Shown: positions 1-9,165, counted from the stretch's first letter. The stretch is 64,000 nt of DNA from JAJDYQ01 sp963662865 (GCA_963662865.1 OY759969.1:2480001-2544000); one strand, 5' to 3'. Numbers and translations: made by a program. The notes: generated by a model not told the origin, from the letters alone.

Positions 1-701
1 TGTTAAGAGAGGCCGGTAAATGTACCGACCTGACGTTGCAGGAAGCCGCCGAGCAGATTGCAAATGCCGACATCGGCTGGTCTTATCTCGATCAGTCGAT
101 TTATTGTTCCGCGCTGCATGGCATGTTCGATTTCCGCAGGGAGATCATCAAGCGCACGGTAATTACCACTGTGGAAGTGCTGATTGGACCGGTTCGTGGG
201 CGCAATGCCACGCATATTATGACCGGTTATGTGCATAAGCCCTATCCACCTCTATATGCAAATCTGGCGCGCCAGGGGAAGTTTGAGTCCGCCATGATCA
301 TTCGTGGCGTGGAAGGCGGTGTTATCCCTTCCTTGCAGCAGTCAGCCAGACTGTTTTATTACCACGGTATGGGTGAGGAACGGGCAATGAACTTGAATCC
401 CGCAGAGCTTGGGTTCGATCACAGCACGCGGTGTGTCCCTCTACCGGACTCTATTGAGAAGGCCAGGGGCGGAACTGCATCCAACTCGCAAGACGTGACT
501 GAAATTGCCAGACTGGCGGCTGAGGCGGGTCTGGAGGCGCTGAATGGTAGACAGGGCGCGGCCTATGACAGTCTGGTTTATGCTGGTGCGATTGCCTGGC
601 AGCACCTGAACAGGGATGTTTCCCTGCCGGAGGCGGCTGATCATATACGCGGTATTCTCGATAGTGGCGAGGCTTTAAGACGATTTCAGGCCGCACAATG
701 A
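1..701 (+). CDS. Glycosyl transferase / anthranilate phosphoribosyltransferase-like protein (YbiB/TrpD2 type), 5' truncated
   Basis: This is the C-terminal part of a gene that enters from the left edge of the window. The frame is open from base 3, so any start inside the window is artificial. The roughly 233 visible residues carry the pattern TTVEVLIGPVRGRNATHIMT followed by a short MIIRGVEGGVIPSL stretch. That pattern belongs to the YbiB/TrpD2 group, which is related to the C-terminal phosphoribosyltransferase domain of TrpD. Known TrpD2/YbiB proteins keep the TrpD fold but are thought to bind nucleic acid rather than make tryptophan, and no trp gene is nearby. The family name rests on these motifs. 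The absence of the N-terminal helical domain only reflects the window edge. Confidence 0.7.
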   Translation, partial: LREAGKCTDLTLQEAAEQIANADIGWSYLDQSIYCSALHGMFDFRREIIKRTVITTVEVLIGPVRGRNATHIMTGYVHKPYPPLYANLARQGKFESAMIIRGVEGGVIPSLQQSARLFYYHGMGEERAMNLNPAELGFDHSTRCVPLPDSIEKARGGTASNSQDVTEIARLAAEAGLEALNGRQGAAYDSLVYAGAIAWQHLNRDVSLPEAADHIRGILDSGEALRRFQAAQ

Positions 702-750
702 TTCCGGCCAGCCTGACGACCTCGCTATGGTCACGATGATCTTTGATCTT

Positions 751-1422
751 TCAGCGAGTTTGAGTTGACTGATACTCACGGATCAAGGCGTCAATGTCTT
801 CCGATTTAAGGTGCTTCCAGGGCAAAGGGATTAATCCCGGTACCATGGATAGGTATTTTTCATATACGTTGCCGTAATACGTCAACAGCTTTCTTTCTTC
901 AAGTTTTGAGCCCATAAAAAAATAGAGTGTGACAGCAACTGCGCTGGTTAGCATAAGACTGTCCATGGGACGGGTCCAGATTAGCACCAGGGCAAACGAG
1001 TACCATGGATGTCTGACATAGCAATGGAAGGGAGACAGGCACAGACTTCCCTGATCCTCTACTCTGATTTCAGAGTCTGTTAGTTGTCGAAGACCAAGAA
1101 ATTCTCGCCCATCGTAATAACGCATCGATATTAGAAAACCGATAACGGCCGCCAGGGCAAACGCCTGTGTAATCCAGAAAGATGCCCCGGTAAAGTTCCA
1201 TAGAGCGACTTTCTCGCCCGTATGTAAAAGCCAGAGCGGAGCAACCAGCAGGACAATCGCCACGAGGTTAAACGTCAATCTGTAATACGGCATGAACGTG
1301 GGAAATTGCCGGCTTACCATGGCTTTAACAGACAGCGACGCCTGTAGTGAATGAATACAGAAATACAGTATCCAGATCAGACCAAGCGAGGCCGCATCGA
1401 GAATAATCACATTTGCCATCAT
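751..1422 (-). CDS. Integral membrane methyltransferase-like protein (isoprenylcysteine methyltransferase / NnrU-like)
   Basis: A 223-residue protein with about five hydrophobic segments. Its C-terminal half holds the arrangement typical of the ICMT/NnrU/MddA group of membrane methyltransferases: a CYVRHPWYSF loop, a hydrophobic segment, then EERKLLTYYGNVYEKY. In characterised relatives the RHP..Y and E..L...(Y/F)G..Y parts bind S-adenosylmethionine at the membrane face. The substrate cannot be told from sequence; methylation of a thiol or lipid-like group is possible. The start has two tandem ATGs behind an AGGAG sequence. It is divergent from the metal permease at 1610, and the 187-base gap between them holds promoter-like sequence for the permease. 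Confidence 0.6.
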   Translation of the reverse strand: MMANVIILDAASLGLIWILYFCIHSLQASLSVKAMVSRQFPTFMPYYRLTFNLVAIVLLVAPLWLLHTGEKVALWNFTGASFWITQAFALAAVIGFLISMRYYDGREFLGLRQLTDSEIRVEDQGSLCLSPFHCYVRHPWYSFALVLIWTRPMDSLMLTSAVAVTLYFFMGSKLEERKLLTYYGNVYEKYLSMVPGLIPLPWKHLKSEDIDALIREYQSTQTR

Positions 1423-1529
1423 ATGCTCCTGCCGGCATGGCCGGGGTAAACCGGTATCATTATCATCAATTATGTCTCAGCCATAAAAGCCTTTCATTAA
1501 TCTATTGAGTCGGTGTCAATGACGCTCGT

Positions 1530-1558
1530 TTGATTCCAAAAATCTCTATACCGTTAAT
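1530..1558 (+). promoter_or_regulatory. Candidate sigma70-type promoter of the permease gene
   Basis: TTGATT at 1530-1535 and GTTAAT at 1553-1558 are separated by 17 bases, which is a plausible -35/-10 pair. A transcript starting about seven bases later would favour the ATG at 1610 over an upstream GTG at 1559. No known metal-regulator operator was recognised. Confidence 0.35.
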
Positions 1559-1609
1559 GTGATTTGGGGCTATCCTGTGTTTCAGGGTGCGCTGTGGTTG
1601 GTGCAACTG

Positions 1610-2863
1610 ATGAAGAGAGAGGCGGATTTAGCGCAATCAGTTATGTTGGAATCATATGCTATCGAAGTCTGGCGTATTCTTGTCGAGCTTTCGCTGCCAC
1701 TGCTGGCCGGTTTGTTTCTGGCCGGCCTGTTGCATGTTTTATTGCCTTCGGGTTTGATTTATCGTGCTTTGAACCGACCGGGCTTTATGAGCATCTTCAA
1801 GGCGGTGATGATAGGTGTTCCTTTGCCCCTATGCTCCTGTGGCGTTGTGCCGGCGGCATTGGGATTGAAGCGGGAAGGTGCCTCCAATGGCGCAACGACG
1901 GGATTCCTGATCAGTACACCATCGACCGGGATAGACTCGATTCTGGTCAGCGCCGCCTTCCTGGGGTGGCCCTTTGCAGTTTTCAAGGTGTTTGCCGCCT
2001 TTGTCACGGGGATTATCGGTGGCCTGATCGCCGATAAGGCGGTGCCGGAGCAGACGATCAGGACCGTGGCGGAGCAAATACCTGACGGTAAAGCCGAGCG
2101 TAAAAGTCCGCTGGTTGAAATCATCCATTATGCGATAGTCGATCTTTACGGCGCTATTGATCGCTGGGTTATTGCCGGAATCCTGATTGCGGCCGCGATC
2201 ACCATCACGCTACCGGATAACTTTTTTCAGGACATTCACTGGGCTCAGGGACTGGCCGGCATGTTGCTAATGCTCGCCGTTTCGATTCCTCTCTACGTTT
2301 GCACAACCGGTTCGGTTCCTATTGCAGCGGCTTTTATTGCAGCCGGTATGCCGCTGGGAACCGCGCTGGTATTTTTAATGGCGGGGCCGGCCACCAATAT
2401 CGCAACAATCGGTGCGGTTTACCGAACCCTCGGTGGGCGTTTGCTGATGGTGTACATTGGCACAGTCATTGTGATGAGTATCGGTTTTGGTCTGGGGTTC
2501 GGCTTTATTCTGTCTGATATGCCCGGCAAGCCCATACATCAGCACGGAGAAGACTGGTTCGGTATTAGCTCGGCGTTTCTGGTGATAGCCATAACCGTTT
2601 ATCTTAATATCAGGCGTTATATTAAAAAGAGCCTGTTCAAGCAGCATAAGGAGACCAAGATGGGACTGACATTGGAAGTGGAAGGCATGTCCTGCCAGCA
2701 TTGTGTGATCAGTGTAAAAAAAACACTTGAAGGCGTTGAAGGCGTTGAGAACGCAATTCCGGATCTCGATTCAGGTAACGTAATCATCAAAGGCAACAAC
2801 CTGGACCGGAATCAATTAGCTGCTGCGGTACGTGAAGCGGGTTATAAAGTCAGACAGATTTAA
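1610..2863 (+). CDS. YraQ/SO_0444-type permease fused to a C-terminal heavy-metal-associated (HMA) domain
   Basis: A multi-spanning inner-membrane protein of 417 residues. The permease part contains LCSCGVVPAA (residues 74-83) followed by a Gly/Ser/Thr-rich STPSTG segment, the signature of the SO_0444/YraQ permease family linked to copper, zinc or arsenic efflux. After a basic cytoplasmic linker comes a complete HMA domain (residues 351-417) with GMSCQHC, whose two cysteines (361 and 364) would bind Cu(I) or a similar soft metal. The most likely job is metal export, with the HMA domain delivering the ion. An earlier GTG (1559) and a later ATG (1643) are alternative starts. An AAGGAG sequence six bases before the in-frame ATG at 2660 could also let the HMA domain be made alone. 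Confidence 0.8.
   Translation: MKREADLAQSVMLESYAIEVWRILVELSLPLLAGLFLAGLLHVLLPSGLIYRALNRPGFMSIFKAVMIGVPLPLCSCGVVPAALGLKREGASNGATTGFLISTPSTGIDSILVSAAFLGWPFAVFKVFAAFVTGIIGGLIADKAVPEQTIRTVAEQIPDGKAERKSPLVEIIHYAIVDLYGAIDRWVIAGILIAAAITITLPDNFFQDIHWAQGLAGMLLMLAVSIPLYVCTTGSVPIAAAFIAAGMPLGTALVFLMAGPATNIATIGAVYRTLGGRLLMVYIGTVIVMSIGFGLGFGFILSDMPGKPIHQHGEDWFGISSAFLVIAITVYLNIRRYIKKSLFKQHKETKMGLTLEVEGMSCQHCVISVKKTLEGVEGVENAIPDLDSGNVIIKGNNLDRNQLAAAVREAGYKVRQI
2648..2662 (+). promoter_or_regulatory. Internal ribosome-binding site and start codon for a free HMA domain
   Basis: AAGGAG at 2648-2653, six bases, then ATG at 2660, in frame with the permease and exactly at the first residue of the HMA domain. Initiation here would give a 67-residue metallochaperone-like product from the same gene. 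Confidence 0.45.
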
Positions 2864-2880
2864 GCTGTTATTGCCGCTGT

Positions 2881-3564
2881 CTATCGTCTGAATATGGTAA
2901 TCCAGCGCCAGATATTGAGCAGCCCGGCCAGAGAATTTGCGACATAGGTGAGGGCGCAGGCCAGTAGAATTTTACGTGCGTGGCCCCGATCTGTTTTATC
3001 CAGATAGTTGCCCGCTGTTAATACCGGCATTGCCTTGTTAAAGCTGGCATCGAATTCAACCGGCAGAGTGATTAAATGAACCAGACTGGAAATTCCCATG
3101 GTGGCGATTCCCAGTAACAACATAATCAAGCCGGACATGGGTGTGCGGGTAATGACGGCGATAACCGGGACGGCATAAATCAGCAGGGTGCCGACACGCT
3201 CGGCATGGTAGGCAATCTGCGCCATCCGTGTGCGCATTTTTAACGGCTTGTATCCCAGTTTATCCTGTAGCGCATGCCCGACCTCATGGGCGGCGACGAC
3301 CATGGCCGTCAGTGATTTCCGGCTATAGTTATCTTCACTCAGACGAACCGTTTTCGATACCGGGTCATAATGATCCCCCTGCTCGGTGGTTTCCAGGGAG
3401 ACATCGTCCAGGTTCAGTTGTTTGATGAGATGACCGGCAAACTCTCCTCCGGTCCCTTTGAAATCTTCACGGAGTTTTTGATGTCGCTTCAGGATGTTGG
3501 AGGCCCATAGCGAAGGGCCGTACAGGACCGCACCGACCACAGCGGCCAGAATCAGAAAGTGCAT
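2881..3564 (-). CDS. Membrane-associated zinc metallopeptidase (YugP family)
   Basis: A 227-residue protein with an N-terminal membrane segment (residues 1-20), the zinc-binding motif HEVGH at residues 93-97, and two or three hydrophobic helices in the second half. Length and layout match the YugP-type neutral zinc metallopeptidase family, whose members are anchored in the inner membrane and whose substrates are mostly unknown. The first two His of HExxH would be zinc ligands and the Glu the catalytic base. The ATG sits immediately after the stop of the DsrE-like gene upstream (stop at 3565-3567, start at 3564), so the two are very probably co-transcribed and perhaps translationally coupled. 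Convergent with the metal permease. Confidence 0.8.
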   Translation of the reverse strand: MHFLILAAVVGAVLYGPSLWASNILKRHQKLREDFKGTGGEFAGHLIKQLNLDDVSLETTEQGDHYDPVSKTVRLSEDNYSRKSLTAMVVAAHEVGHALQDKLGYKPLKMRTRMAQIAYHAERVGTLLIYAVPVIAVITRTPMSGLIMLLLGIATMGISSLVHLITLPVEFDASFNKAMPVLTAGNYLDKTDRGHARKILLACALTYVANSLAGLLNIWRWITIFRR

Positions 3565-4032
3565 CTACAAGTCCAGTTGTACATAGCCGATGTTCAGATA
3601 ATCATTAATCTGTGCAGGCCCGGCATGGGTAACATTGATGAACTCAGGATAATCTTCCGGCGCAATATCGTACCAGGATGCGTGTGTCCCGCAGACATGT
3701 ACATCAATGTCATTTTCCACCAGATCTTTTACATCCTCATGCAGTGCGCTGTACCTGTCGGCATTGTTGGAGGTCAGTGCAAACTGCTCATGGCCATGGC
3801 TGATGATCGCAATGGGCAGGTTGGGAAATTTCCTGCGGATTGAATCTGACGCGGCCCGAACCCTGACCAGATGCTCGCGCAGGGCGTTCCCATCGGCCTG
3901 TATGACTTCTATGACGACGCCAACGGGGGCCTCCTCAAGTTTCAGCACGTTGTTCAGGGACTCGGCATTGGCATGAATCGCCGTCAGCAACAGGACCGCG
4001 AACAAAGATGTGTTGAGTAATTTTCCTTTCAT
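3565..4032 (-). CDS. Exported DsrE-like family protein
   Basis: 155 residues. Residues 1-23 form a signal peptide (basic start, hydrophobic core, cleavage after ANA), so this is probably a periplasmic member of the DsrE/DsrF-like fold. A single conserved-looking cysteine lies in VHVCGTHASW (Cys114), in the position where DsrE-type proteins carry a sulfur-binding cysteine. Family members take part in sulfur relay or sulfur oxidation. With only one subunit type and no dsr operon in the window, the exact role is open. It is followed directly by the Zn-peptidase gene, with no intervening base. Confidence 0.7.
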   Translation of the reverse strand: MKGKLLNTSLFAVLLLTAIHANAESLNNVLKLEEAPVGVVIEVIQADGNALREHLVRVRAASDSIRRKFPNLPIAIISHGHEQFALTSNNADRYSALHEDVKDLVENDIDVHVCGTHASWYDIAPEDYPEFINVTHAGPAQINDYLNIGYVQLDL

Positions 4033-4125
4033 CGTCTGTAGTTTAGCGTATCTGGATGCAGAATATTAAAGACCGCACATACATGGAGAGAGTTCCCGAT
4101 GGGAACTTGCTGAGCCGGCACACAA

Positions 4126-5130
4126 TTATGGCACGTCATTACCTGCCAGCATATCGAAAAACATCTTTCGGGTTTCAGCATCGGTTTTTCTGAAGGTGAC
4201 CTCATCGGCATGTGAATTCAGGCTGTCCGGGTCGAGCCGGATTCCCCATAATGGGGTCACGCTGTTGGGCAGCATGGCATAGCGTATATCGCCTATGATG
4301 TGATCCTCGTTGGGATGTCGGACGAGATAGCCTCGGGAAAGTCTGTTGAAGCGGAGCACATCCCTTGACTGCTGTGATAATTTGGCGTGTTCATGTATGC
4401 CGTGGTCCGGCCGGTAGCGGGCGATGGACTGGCCTTCGTATATCCGTATATTGCCGCCAGGGCTGACACGTATGGCGTCGATATGATACCGGCCATCGTG
4501 CAGGTAAATGCTCCGCCATAAAATAATGTTTCCCAGCGTTGGCTTGACGACGGATTGCTCAATGGTATGGCCGCGTGTCCGGGCAAGTTGTTGTTGCACT
4601 GAATAAGAGGCTTGTTGCTGTATGTAGGCCAGTAATAGATAGACTGCGGCAAATCCAATCGCTGCGACGGGATATAGTCGCTGACGTTTGCGCCAGCCAG
4701 ACACAAGCAGGACAAGCAGGCACAGTGTAAATACGGGGTCAATAACGGCGATCAGGTTCCAGGCAATACGCGCATCATTGAATGGCCAGAGTAACTGAGT
4801 ACCGAAGCTGGTGCAGGCGTCCAGAACGCCGCCGGCACTGTAACCCAGCAGGGCATATAGATAGAGTTGAGTGAAACTCAAATGCCTGTAGACAAATGGC
4901 CGGAGCAAGAGAGCTGCAATCAATGCACCGATTGGGATAAACAGCAGAGAATGAGAAAACTGTCGATGAAATTCCAGAGTAAGTAACGGGTCGTCGGCAG
5001 AGCGTATCAACACATCCGCATCAGGCAGCAAACCGGCAGTAAAACCGATAATAGTCGCAATGCCTTTTCTTTTGTCAGAGCCTGTCTGGGCCAGAATGGC
5101 ACCGGCAATCCCTTGTGTAATGATGTCCAT
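4126..5130 (-). CDS. Membrane-bound metal-dependent hydrolase, YdjM-like (DUF457)
   Basis: 334 residues. The N-terminus (MDIITQGIAGAILAQ) together with PDADVLIR and FHRQFSHSLLF near residues 37-60 is the typical start of the YdjM/DUF457 family of membrane-bound putative hydrolases. The conserved Asp and His residues (PDAD, HR..SHS) are presumed metal ligands. Several transmembrane helices follow up to about residue 175, and the C-terminal 150 residues are predicted to be soluble. The biochemical function of this family is not established; some members in enterobacteria are under SOS control, but no LexA box was recognised upstream here. It reads in the same direction as its neighbours but is separated from them by 80-90 bases on both sides. 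Confidence 0.7.
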   Translation of the reverse strand: MDIITQGIAGAILAQTGSDKRKGIATIIGFTAGLLPDADVLIRSADDPLLTLEFHRQFSHSLLFIPIGALIAALLLRPFVYRHLSFTQLYLYALLGYSAGGVLDACTSFGTQLLWPFNDARIAWNLIAVIDPVFTLCLLVLLVSGWRKRQRLYPVAAIGFAAVYLLLAYIQQQASYSVQQQLARTRGHTIEQSVVKPTLGNIILWRSIYLHDGRYHIDAIRVSPGGNIRIYEGQSIARYRPDHGIHEHAKLSQQSRDVLRFNRLSRGYLVRHPNEDHIIGDIRYAMLPNSVTPLWGIRLDPDSLNSHADEVTFRKTDAETRKMFFDMLAGNDVP

Positions 5131-5207
5131 ATCGGAGCCTGTGCCGAACTAAAATGTCCATGGGTGACCGCTGACAAAAACGCCGTCATTTCCGGATATT
5201 GTATGTT

Positions 5208-5942
5208 TCATACCCATGCGGGCAGCTCTCTTTGCGCACGTCTTAACTGTGTATCAAAATCTTTATGATTTAAGCTGTATCTTTCCACCAGTGACCAGAA
5301 TGCTCGCGAATGATTCATATGCCGGGTGTGGCACAGCTCATGGATTAATACATATTTCACGAGCTCATAAGGCAGCAGCATTAACCGGTCATTTAGACTG
5401 ATATTACCTTCGGAGGAACAACTGCCCCAGCGGCTTTTCTGGGTACGGACGGACACTTTCTGATAATTTAGCCCGCATTCCCGGCTAACCTCATAGAGCA
5501 GAGCGGGAAGAAATTTCCGCGCCTGTTTTCGCAGCCAGCGATGCAATACATGCACGCACGCCTCGGTATTTTTCACAGGGCCCTTAAGCAGCAGGCGATT
5601 GGGATATTCCTCCAGGCAGCGCCAGGTCCCGCCATCGCCGAACCGGTACTCTACCGACCAGACTTCACTGATCGCCGCGAGACTGATTTCCGTTGGCAGT
5701 TTCACGGGCCGGTCCAGCGCCAGTTGTTCAATCTGTTGCCTGATCCACTGACGATGTTGCCGCACGAAAGGCTCGACGTGTTTTAGCGCCATACGTTTTG
5801 GAATAACGACCTCAATACCTTTATCCCTGCGGGCATTGATACGCATATATCTGGCGCGGGTGCTGCGACGAACCGTGTACCGGATTTCAGGTTCCGGATT
5901 TAAGCTGGTCTGTGGCGGATCTGTTGTCATGCCGAAAGGCAC
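5208..5942 (-). CDS. YgjP-like zinc metallopeptidase (DUF45/M48-type)
   Basis: 244 residues from a GTG start; an ATG four codons in (5930) is an alternative. The zinc-binding motif HELCH (residues 201-205) is followed by MNHSRAFW, the arrangement of the YgjP/DUF45 family, in which a third His after HExxH completes the zinc site. A preceding RWGSCSS segment (about residue 171) is also characteristic. No signal peptide is visible, so it is probably cytoplasmic. Substrate and pathway are unknown for most members; they are often regarded as SprT-like or M48-like proteases. It lies between the YdjM-like gene and purH, all on the minus strand, without close coupling. Confidence 0.75.
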   Translation of the reverse strand: MPFGMTTDPPQTSLNPEPEIRYTVRRSTRARYMRINARRDKGIEVVIPKRMALKHVEPFVRQHRQWIRQQIEQLALDRPVKLPTEISLAAISEVWSVEYRFGDGGTWRCLEEYPNRLLLKGPVKNTEACVHVLHRWLRKQARKFLPALLYEVSRECGLNYQKVSVRTQKSRWGSCSSEGNISLNDRLMLLPYELVKYVLIHELCHTRHMNHSRAFWSLVERYSLNHKDFDTQLRRAQRELPAWV

Positions 5943-6034
5943 CTGGTTCTGGCCTGCAATTAGGTCTCCTCAATTCTATCCGAAGCAATGGACGACCTGC
6001 GTAATGGCTGTGTTTGCTGTCCGCAGTCCGTAAA

Positions 6035-7594
6035 TCAGTGACGAAAATGGCGCATTCCCGTAAACACCATAGCCATTCCATGCTCATTGGTGGCCGCGAT
6101 AACCTCTTTGTCCCGCATGGAACCGCCGGGCTGTATAACGGCGGTGATACCGGCTCCGGCGGCACTATCAACTCCATCCCTGAACGGAAAGAAGGCATCG
6201 GACGCCATGACCGAACCTTTTACTTCGAGTCCGGCGTGTTCCGCCTTGATAGCCGCGATACGGGCGGAGTTGACACGGCTCATCTGACCAGCGCCCACGC
6301 CTATCGTCATATTATCTCTGCCATAGACAATCGCATTGGACTTGACAAACCTGGCCACTTTCCAGCTAAACAGGAGGTCCCTCATTTCCCGGTCGGACGG
6401 TTCACGCTTTGTCACCACATTCAATTCGTCATATAAAGCCAGATCGGCGTCCTGCACCAGCAGCCCACCGTTTACCCGCTTGTAATCCAGTCGCACCGAT
6501 GAGTTACCGAATTCACCGCAGGCGAGCAAGCGAATATTACCTTTGGCTGCCGCGGCTTTTTTCGCTGCTGTGCTTACGGATGGCGCAATAATGACTTCAA
6601 CAAACTGCCGTTCGACAATCGCGGCAACAGTGGCCTCATCAAGCTCACGGTTAAACGCAATAATTCCGCCAAAGGCCGATTCCGGGTCAGTACGATAGGC
6701 TCGGTCATAAGCCGTCATAATATCGTCTGCAGTGGACACGCCACACGGATTGGTGTGTTTGACTATGACACATGCGGGCTCCTCGTATTGTTTGACGCAC
6801 TCCAGTGCGGCGTCCGTATCGCCAATATTATTAAACGACAATCCCTTGCCCTGTAGCTGCTTTGCCGTTGCCACGCCGCACTCAGAAATATCATGTTCCA
6901 CATAGAAAGCGGCCTTTTGATGCGGATTTTCACCATAGCGCATACTTTGCCGATGTTTGTACTGAACCGTAAAAGTCCCGGGAAATCCGCTCACTTCACC
7001 TCGGTGATCCCTGGCGGTCAGGTAGTTGGATATGGCGGCATCGTATCCGGCTGTGTGGGCAAAGGCCTTTGCGGCCAGTTCATATCGAAGCGCATCCGTG
7101 GTCGCCCCATCACAATCGGTCAACTCATTGACAATGCGCCCATAGTCATTGGTGTCCACCACAACCGTAACGTCATGATAATTCTTCGCCGCGGCCCTCA
7201 GCATTGTCGGACCGCCGATATCAATGTTTTCAATGGCCAGTGGTAACGAGCAATCTTCACGCGCAATGGTCTGTGTAAATGGGTAGAGATTAACAGCGAC
7301 GAGGTCAATAGCCTCGATACCATACTTCCGCATCACCGCATCATCGGTGTCACGACGACCTAACAACCCACCGTGTATCTTCGGATGCAGAGTCTTCAGA
7401 CGCCCGTCCATCATCTCGGGAAATCCGGTATGCTCGGAAACATCTTTGACCGTAATGCCATTATTTTTCAGTAACGCGGCCGTTCCGCCGGTTGACAGAA
7501 TTTCGATGCCATACCTTTCCAGGGCAGCCGCGAACTCTGTAATCCCTTCTTTATTGGAAACACTCAGCAGGGCGCGTTTGATGGGACGGGACAT
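6035..7594 (-). CDS. purH: Bifunctional AICAR formyltransferase / IMP cyclohydrolase
   Basis: 519 residues, the usual size of PurH. The N-terminal MGS-like IMP cyclohydrolase domain ([12 protein letters not shown] at the start, STGGTAALL near residue 35) is followed by the AICAR transformylase domain with KHTNPCGVS and a C-terminal [19 protein letters not shown] stretch. It performs the last two steps of de novo purine synthesis, from AICAR to IMP, with 10-formyl-tetrahydrofolate as donor. It is the last gene of a minus-strand group that includes fis upstream. A 14-bp hairpin lies between fis and purH. purD, often adjacent in other gammaproteobacteria, is present 4.5 kb away on the other strand. 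Confidence 0.97.
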   Translation of the reverse strand: MSRPIKRALLSVSNKEGITEFAAALERYGIEILSTGGTAALLKNNGITVKDVSEHTGFPEMMDGRLKTLHPKIHGGLLGRRDTDDAVMRKYGIEAIDLVAVNLYPFTQTIAREDCSLPLAIENIDIGGPTMLRAAAKNYHDVTVVVDTNDYGRIVNELTDCDGATTDALRYELAAKAFAHTAGYDAAISNYLTARDHRGEVSGFPGTFTVQYKHRQSMRYGENPHQKAAFYVEHDISECGVATAKQLQGKGLSFNNIGDTDAALECVKQYEEPACVIVKHTNPCGVSTADDIMTAYDRAYRTDPESAFGGIIAFNRELDEATVAAIVERQFVEVIIAPSVSTAAKKAAAAKGNIRLLACGEFGNSSVRLDYKRVNGGLLVQDADLALYDELNVVTKREPSDREMRDLLFSWKVARFVKSNAIVYGRDNMTIGVGAGQMSRVNSARIAAIKAEHAGLEVKGSVMASDAFFPFRDGVDSAAGAGITAVIQPGGSMRDKEVIAATNEHGMAMVFTGMRHFRH

Positions 7595-7690
7595 CGGAAA
7601 CTTCCGGGCAATTTAAGCGGGCTGCGGATTATAGCGGATAAATGCGGCCTGCAAATTGGTGGCAATCCCCAAGTTTGTCAAAAAACAGGT

Positions 7691-7731
7691 GGAAGCTCTG
7701 ACAAGTCCAGGATGGAATTGTCAGAGCTTCC
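7691..7731. repeat. Hairpin-forming interspersed repeat, copy 1 (between fis and purH)
   Basis: A perfect 14-bp inverted repeat (arms 7691-7704 and 7718-7731, starting ggaagctctgacaa) with a 13-base loop. On the minus strand it begins ttaaggaagctctgaca and is followed shortly by a T-rich stretch, so it could act as an attenuator before purH. A related sequence with the same flank and loop pattern sits at 57797-57838 between two divergent genes, which argues for a dispersed repeat family rather than only a terminator. Confidence 0.7.
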
Positions 7732-7760
7732 TTAAATCAGAATAACCTTAATCGACAAAC

Positions 7761-8045
7761 TTACCCAAGACCATAAATCTTGAGCTTTTTCCGCAGCGTA
7801 CTTCTGGAGACCCCCAATACCCGGGCGGCTTGGCTCTGATTCCCTTTAACATGCTCCATCACGACCTCAAACATGGGACGCTCCACCTCCATAATCACCA
7901 TTTTGTAGATAGAGGCTGGATTGTGCCCATTGAGATCATCAAAATAGAGCTGTAATTTGGTTCTGACGTTATTGGCCAGAGGCTGACAACGCTGTTCCTT
8001 ATCATTGTCCAAAGCCCCATTCAGTTTGTCTTGCGCTTCATTCAT
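7761..8045 (-). CDS. fis: Fis-family DNA-binding protein
   Basis: 94 residues, close to the 98 of E. coli Fis. The C-terminal third is the Fis-type helix-turn-helix (QSQAARVLGVSRSTLRKKL, residues about 69-87), ending KIYGLG. The upstream part VERPMFEVVMEHVKGN matches the dimerisation helices. Fis is a nucleoid-associated protein that bends DNA and activates rRNA and other growth-related promoters. Its position directly before purH agrees with other gammaproteobacteria, where a DUF3426 gene, dusB, fis and purH are clustered; dusB is missing here. Confidence 0.93.
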   Translation of the reverse strand: MNEAQDKLNGALDNDKEQRCQPLANNVRTKLQLYFDDLNGHNPASIYKMVIMEVERPMFEVVMEHVKGNQSQAARVLGVSRSTLRKKLKIYGLG

Positions 8046-8192
8046 GGTACCACCCTCAAATTCAAACCTGTTTTTGACTTGATCAAACCATCCGGAAAGG
8101 CCCGCTGACCGGCAACAACCGATACCTGATACAGCATCTTCCTTTTACCGGTTACCGGGCCCGCCAGGGTTTGTGCGCCAGTGTACATCGTT

Positions 8193-8921
8193 TTACAAAA
8201 AATCAAACCGGTAGGAAACCGCCTCCTTCCCCGGGTCCACCACCTCCATAATCATGGTTATCGGCACATCAATGTCCATTAACGAAGACTTCTGATAGTC
8301 TTTTTTCAGATACTCTGCGGGTTGAAAATACCGCCGCGTGATAATTTCCCCGGTCAGCCCCGATAATTGCAGACCGACTTTAGGGTAAGGCTGCTCAAAA
8401 TCGGCATGATTGATAATCGTTGCAGTGATGAGCAATGCGCCCTTAATGGCGGGATGCGAGCGCACATCTCGGCCTAGCAACTCTATCTGCTCCAAATCGA
8501 CCTTCTGCCTCAATTCGCATGGCAGCCGTTCACATGCCGCCAGGACATAAGGCCGCAATTCCTCTCTTGCAGATAGGTTTTCACGGTGAAACCAGGCCAG
8601 TTGAGTCAGGATTGCCGCAAGGCCAAGCAGGATTAACAAAGACCAGAGAGCGGTCGTCCACCATGGCGCTCCCGGATGCGGGCGTGTATAGGCATTTTTT
8701 AGCGACGTGAGTAAATCTTTGGCCGCCAGATCACGGCTTTTCTCAACCAGCGCATCTTTAAGGGGATAACTACCGGAATTGTGACCGGCCGCATCGACGC
8801 ACGAACTGAATGCGTTAAAGTAGTGATGACAGATTCCGCACTGCATTATTCCCGAGGTGGCGCCAGCCTGATCTTCAGTCAGACGAAAAACGGTTTCACA
8901 GGAAGGGCATCTTGATTGCAT
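8193..8921 (-). CDS. Zinc-ribbon (MJ0042) and DUF3426 domain membrane protein
   Basis: 242 residues from the ATG at 8921; a longer frame to 8996 exists but would put 25 unusual residues before the zinc ribbon. The protein starts with CPSC...CGICHHYFN, a four-cysteine MJ0042-type zinc ribbon (residues 4-33). A basic linker, a single transmembrane helix (WWTTALWSLLILLGLAAILTQ) and an extracytoplasmic DUF3426 domain follow. This architecture is common next to prmA or fis in beta- and gammaproteobacteria, but its role is unknown. It lies between accC and fis on the same strand, with 146-245 base gaps. Confidence 0.82.
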   Translation of the reverse strand: MQSRCPSCETVFRLTEDQAGATSGIMQCGICHHYFNAFSSCVDAAGHNSGSYPLKDALVEKSRDLAAKDLLTSLKNAYTRPHPGAPWWTTALWSLLILLGLAAILTQLAWFHRENLSAREELRPYVLAACERLPCELRQKVDLEQIELLGRDVRSHPAIKGALLITATIINHADFEQPYPKVGLQLSGLTGEIITRRYFQPAEYLKKDYQKSSLMDIDVPITMIMEVVDPGKEAVSYRFDFL

Positions 8922-9165
8922 GGAAATCAGGTGTTTCGAACCGCATACAACCGTACCCACTCCCTCATATTCCCGCAAGTAAAATACGCCTGACAAACTC
9001 GCAGAACCATGTCAGATACCCGGCCTCATTTCAGGCATGGTCGCAGGTAGCCGCCTGCCCCGGGTCGGTCTCACGCGTACCCTGGATAATCAATCGGTAA
9101 AGCATACGGCCTTTCCAATCAGCAACCAGCGCGGCAGGTTCGGGTACGAATGATGCTGGCACCCA

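Noticed and set aside
4092..4106. gttcccgatgggaac hairpin after the YdjM-like gene, considered as a terminator
   Set aside because: Only a 6-bp stem with no T run on either strand; too weak to call.
8997..9165. Possible prmA remnant after accC
   Set aside because: Translation of the minus strand shows no PrmA motif, only a 24-codon frame of no known type.
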